DNA from: Bifidobacterium sp. UBA6881
GTDB lineage: Bacteria; Actinomycetota; Actinomycetes; Actinomycetales; Bifidobacteriaceae
Assembly: GCA_002451435.1 (NCBI GenBank)
Contig: DKCF01000028.1
Location: 5,030-21,039 of the forward strand
Reading direction: 5' to 3'
DNA length: 16,010 bases
Below the pieces are notes generated by a model. It saw only the letters and a list, made by a program, of their open reading frames with translations. It did not search any database and was not told the origin of the DNA. This document shows, in pieces, positions 15,273 to 16,010 of the stretch. Positions within the stretch are counted from its first letter, which is position 1; every line of letters starts with the position of its first letter. Made by a program: the position numbers and the translations under genes.

Positions 15273-16010
15273 TTAGCCGATATGGCGTTCGAAGCGCTTG
15301 AAACCGAGAATATGGTCGATTTCCGCCAATGCGTCGGCCGGCAGCGTGACGCCCGACGCGGCGAGGCTGGAATCCAACTGCGACGGCTTGGAAGCGCCCA
15401 CGATCACCGAGCTGATGGTTGGCAGGCGTAGAATCCAGGCCAATGCCAGCGTCGGCATCTTCAATCCCAGCTCATCGGCGACGCCAAGCAATTGCTCGAC
15501 CTTGTCGAGGTTCTCGTCGGTCAGCAGGTCGTTGATCTGATGGTCCGACTGCCATGTGGCGCGCGAGCCGGCCGGAATCGGCTGGCCTTTGCGGTATTTG
15601 CCGGTCAGCAGCCCCTGCGCCAGCGGTGAGAACGGCGTGATGCCGATGCCGTAGTAATCGCAGGTGTCCACGATCTCATGCTCGATATAGCGGTCGACCA
15701 TGTTGTATTCCGGCTGCACCACCGTCAACGGATGCAGGTGGCGTTCAGAGATGATGCGCTCCGCACGTTCGATGCGCGCGGCGCTCCATTCCTCGCTCAC
15801 GCCGTAATACAGGATCTTGCCTTGGTCCACCAGGTCGCTCAACGCCTGCAGCGTCTCCTCCAACGGCGTCGTCGGGTCGAAACGATGGCAGTAGTACAGG
15901 TCGATGTAGTCGGTGTTGAGGTTCTTCAGGGAACGGTCGCAGTTGTTGAAGATGTGCTTGCGGCTCAATCCGCGGCCGTTCACGGAATCGCCGGTCGGGA
16001 AGAACACCTT
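15273..16010 (-). CDS. Aldo/keto reductase, N-terminus cut by window edge
   Basis: The C-terminal 245 codons of an NADPH-dependent aldo/keto reductase, (alpha/beta)8-barrel fold, reducing aldehydes or ketones; the exact substrate is unknown. The first visible codon (16008-16010) is AAG, probably the catalytic Lys of the usual TK(V/T) strand. DYIDLYYCHRFDPTTPLEET carries the catalytic-site His. LVDQGKILYYGVSEE, VVQPEYNMVDR, FSPLAQGLLTGKY and VIVGASKPSQLDSSL are classic blocks, the last ones forming the cofactor pocket. The sequence is closest in feel to the voltage-gated K+ channel beta/L-glyceraldehyde 3-phosphate reductase (YghZ) branch. The frame has no start codon in the window other than internal ones, so it is partial. 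It ends in TAA. No functional link to urea is apparent. Confidence 0.9.
   Translation of the reverse strand, partial: KVFFPTGDSVNGRGLSRKHIFNNCDRSLKNLNTDYIDLYYCHRFDPTTPLEETLQALSDLVDQGKILYYGVSEEWSAARIERAERIISERHLHPLTVVQPEYNMVDRYIEHEIVDTCDYYGIGITPFSPLAQGLLTGKYRKGQPIPAGSRATWQSDHQINDLLTDENLDKVEQLLGVADELGLKMPTLALAWILRLPTISSVIVGASKPSQLDSSLAASGVTLPADALAEIDHILGFKRFERHIG

Noticed and set aside
15119..15301. 60-codon open frame over the hairpin upstream of ureE
   Set aside because: It crosses the hairpin and the end of the aldo/keto reductase, and has no ribosome site or recognisable feature.

Overview
The window is high-GC DNA (roughly 60% by eye) with tightly packed genes and strong Shine-Dalgarno sequences. 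Its core is a complete urea-utilisation locus: a urea ABC importer, a nickel permease, urease structural genes and all four accessory genes. The gene content, the fused gamma/beta urease subunit and the base composition point to Bifidobacterium, most likely the urease-positive B. longum subsp. infantis type. This assignment comes from recall of that cluster, not from a search.

Layout. (1) Positions 1-989, minus strand: an rRNA 2'-O-methyltransferase of the SPOUT/RlmB type, cut by the window edge near its C-terminus. (2) 1062-2342, plus: an MFS permease with no obvious link to urea. (3) 2530-7565, plus: urtABCDE, a five-gene urea ABC transporter operon (lipoprotein receptor, two LIV-type permeases, two ATPases) with short gaps or 4-base overlaps. 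(4) 7737-8756, plus: a NiCoT-family nickel permease. (5) 8878-11302, plus: ureAB (fused gamma and beta subunits) and ureC. (6) 14934-11440, minus: ureE, ureF, ureG, ureD, convergent with ureC and separated from it by a hairpin. (7) 16010-15273, minus: the C-terminal part of an aldo/keto reductase, cut by the window edge.

How it works together. UrtABCDE takes up urea, the NiCoT permease supplies Ni2+, and UreE/UreG/UreF/UreD load nickel into the UreAB-UreC apoenzyme. Urease then releases ammonia as a nitrogen source. The system itself is known.

Most notable details. Two perfect 16-bp parS-like palindromes (TGTTTCACGTGAAACA) lie 6.6 kb apart, one before the nickel permease and one inside the accessory operon. 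Thr replaces the usual active-site-flap Cys in UreC. UreF carries an insert of about 90 residues. UrtD has an N-terminal coiled-coil extension and a degenerate ABC signature. There are candidate operator palindromes upstream of urtA and of the nickel permease. I saw no tRNA, rRNA, IS element, CRISPR array or prophage gene.
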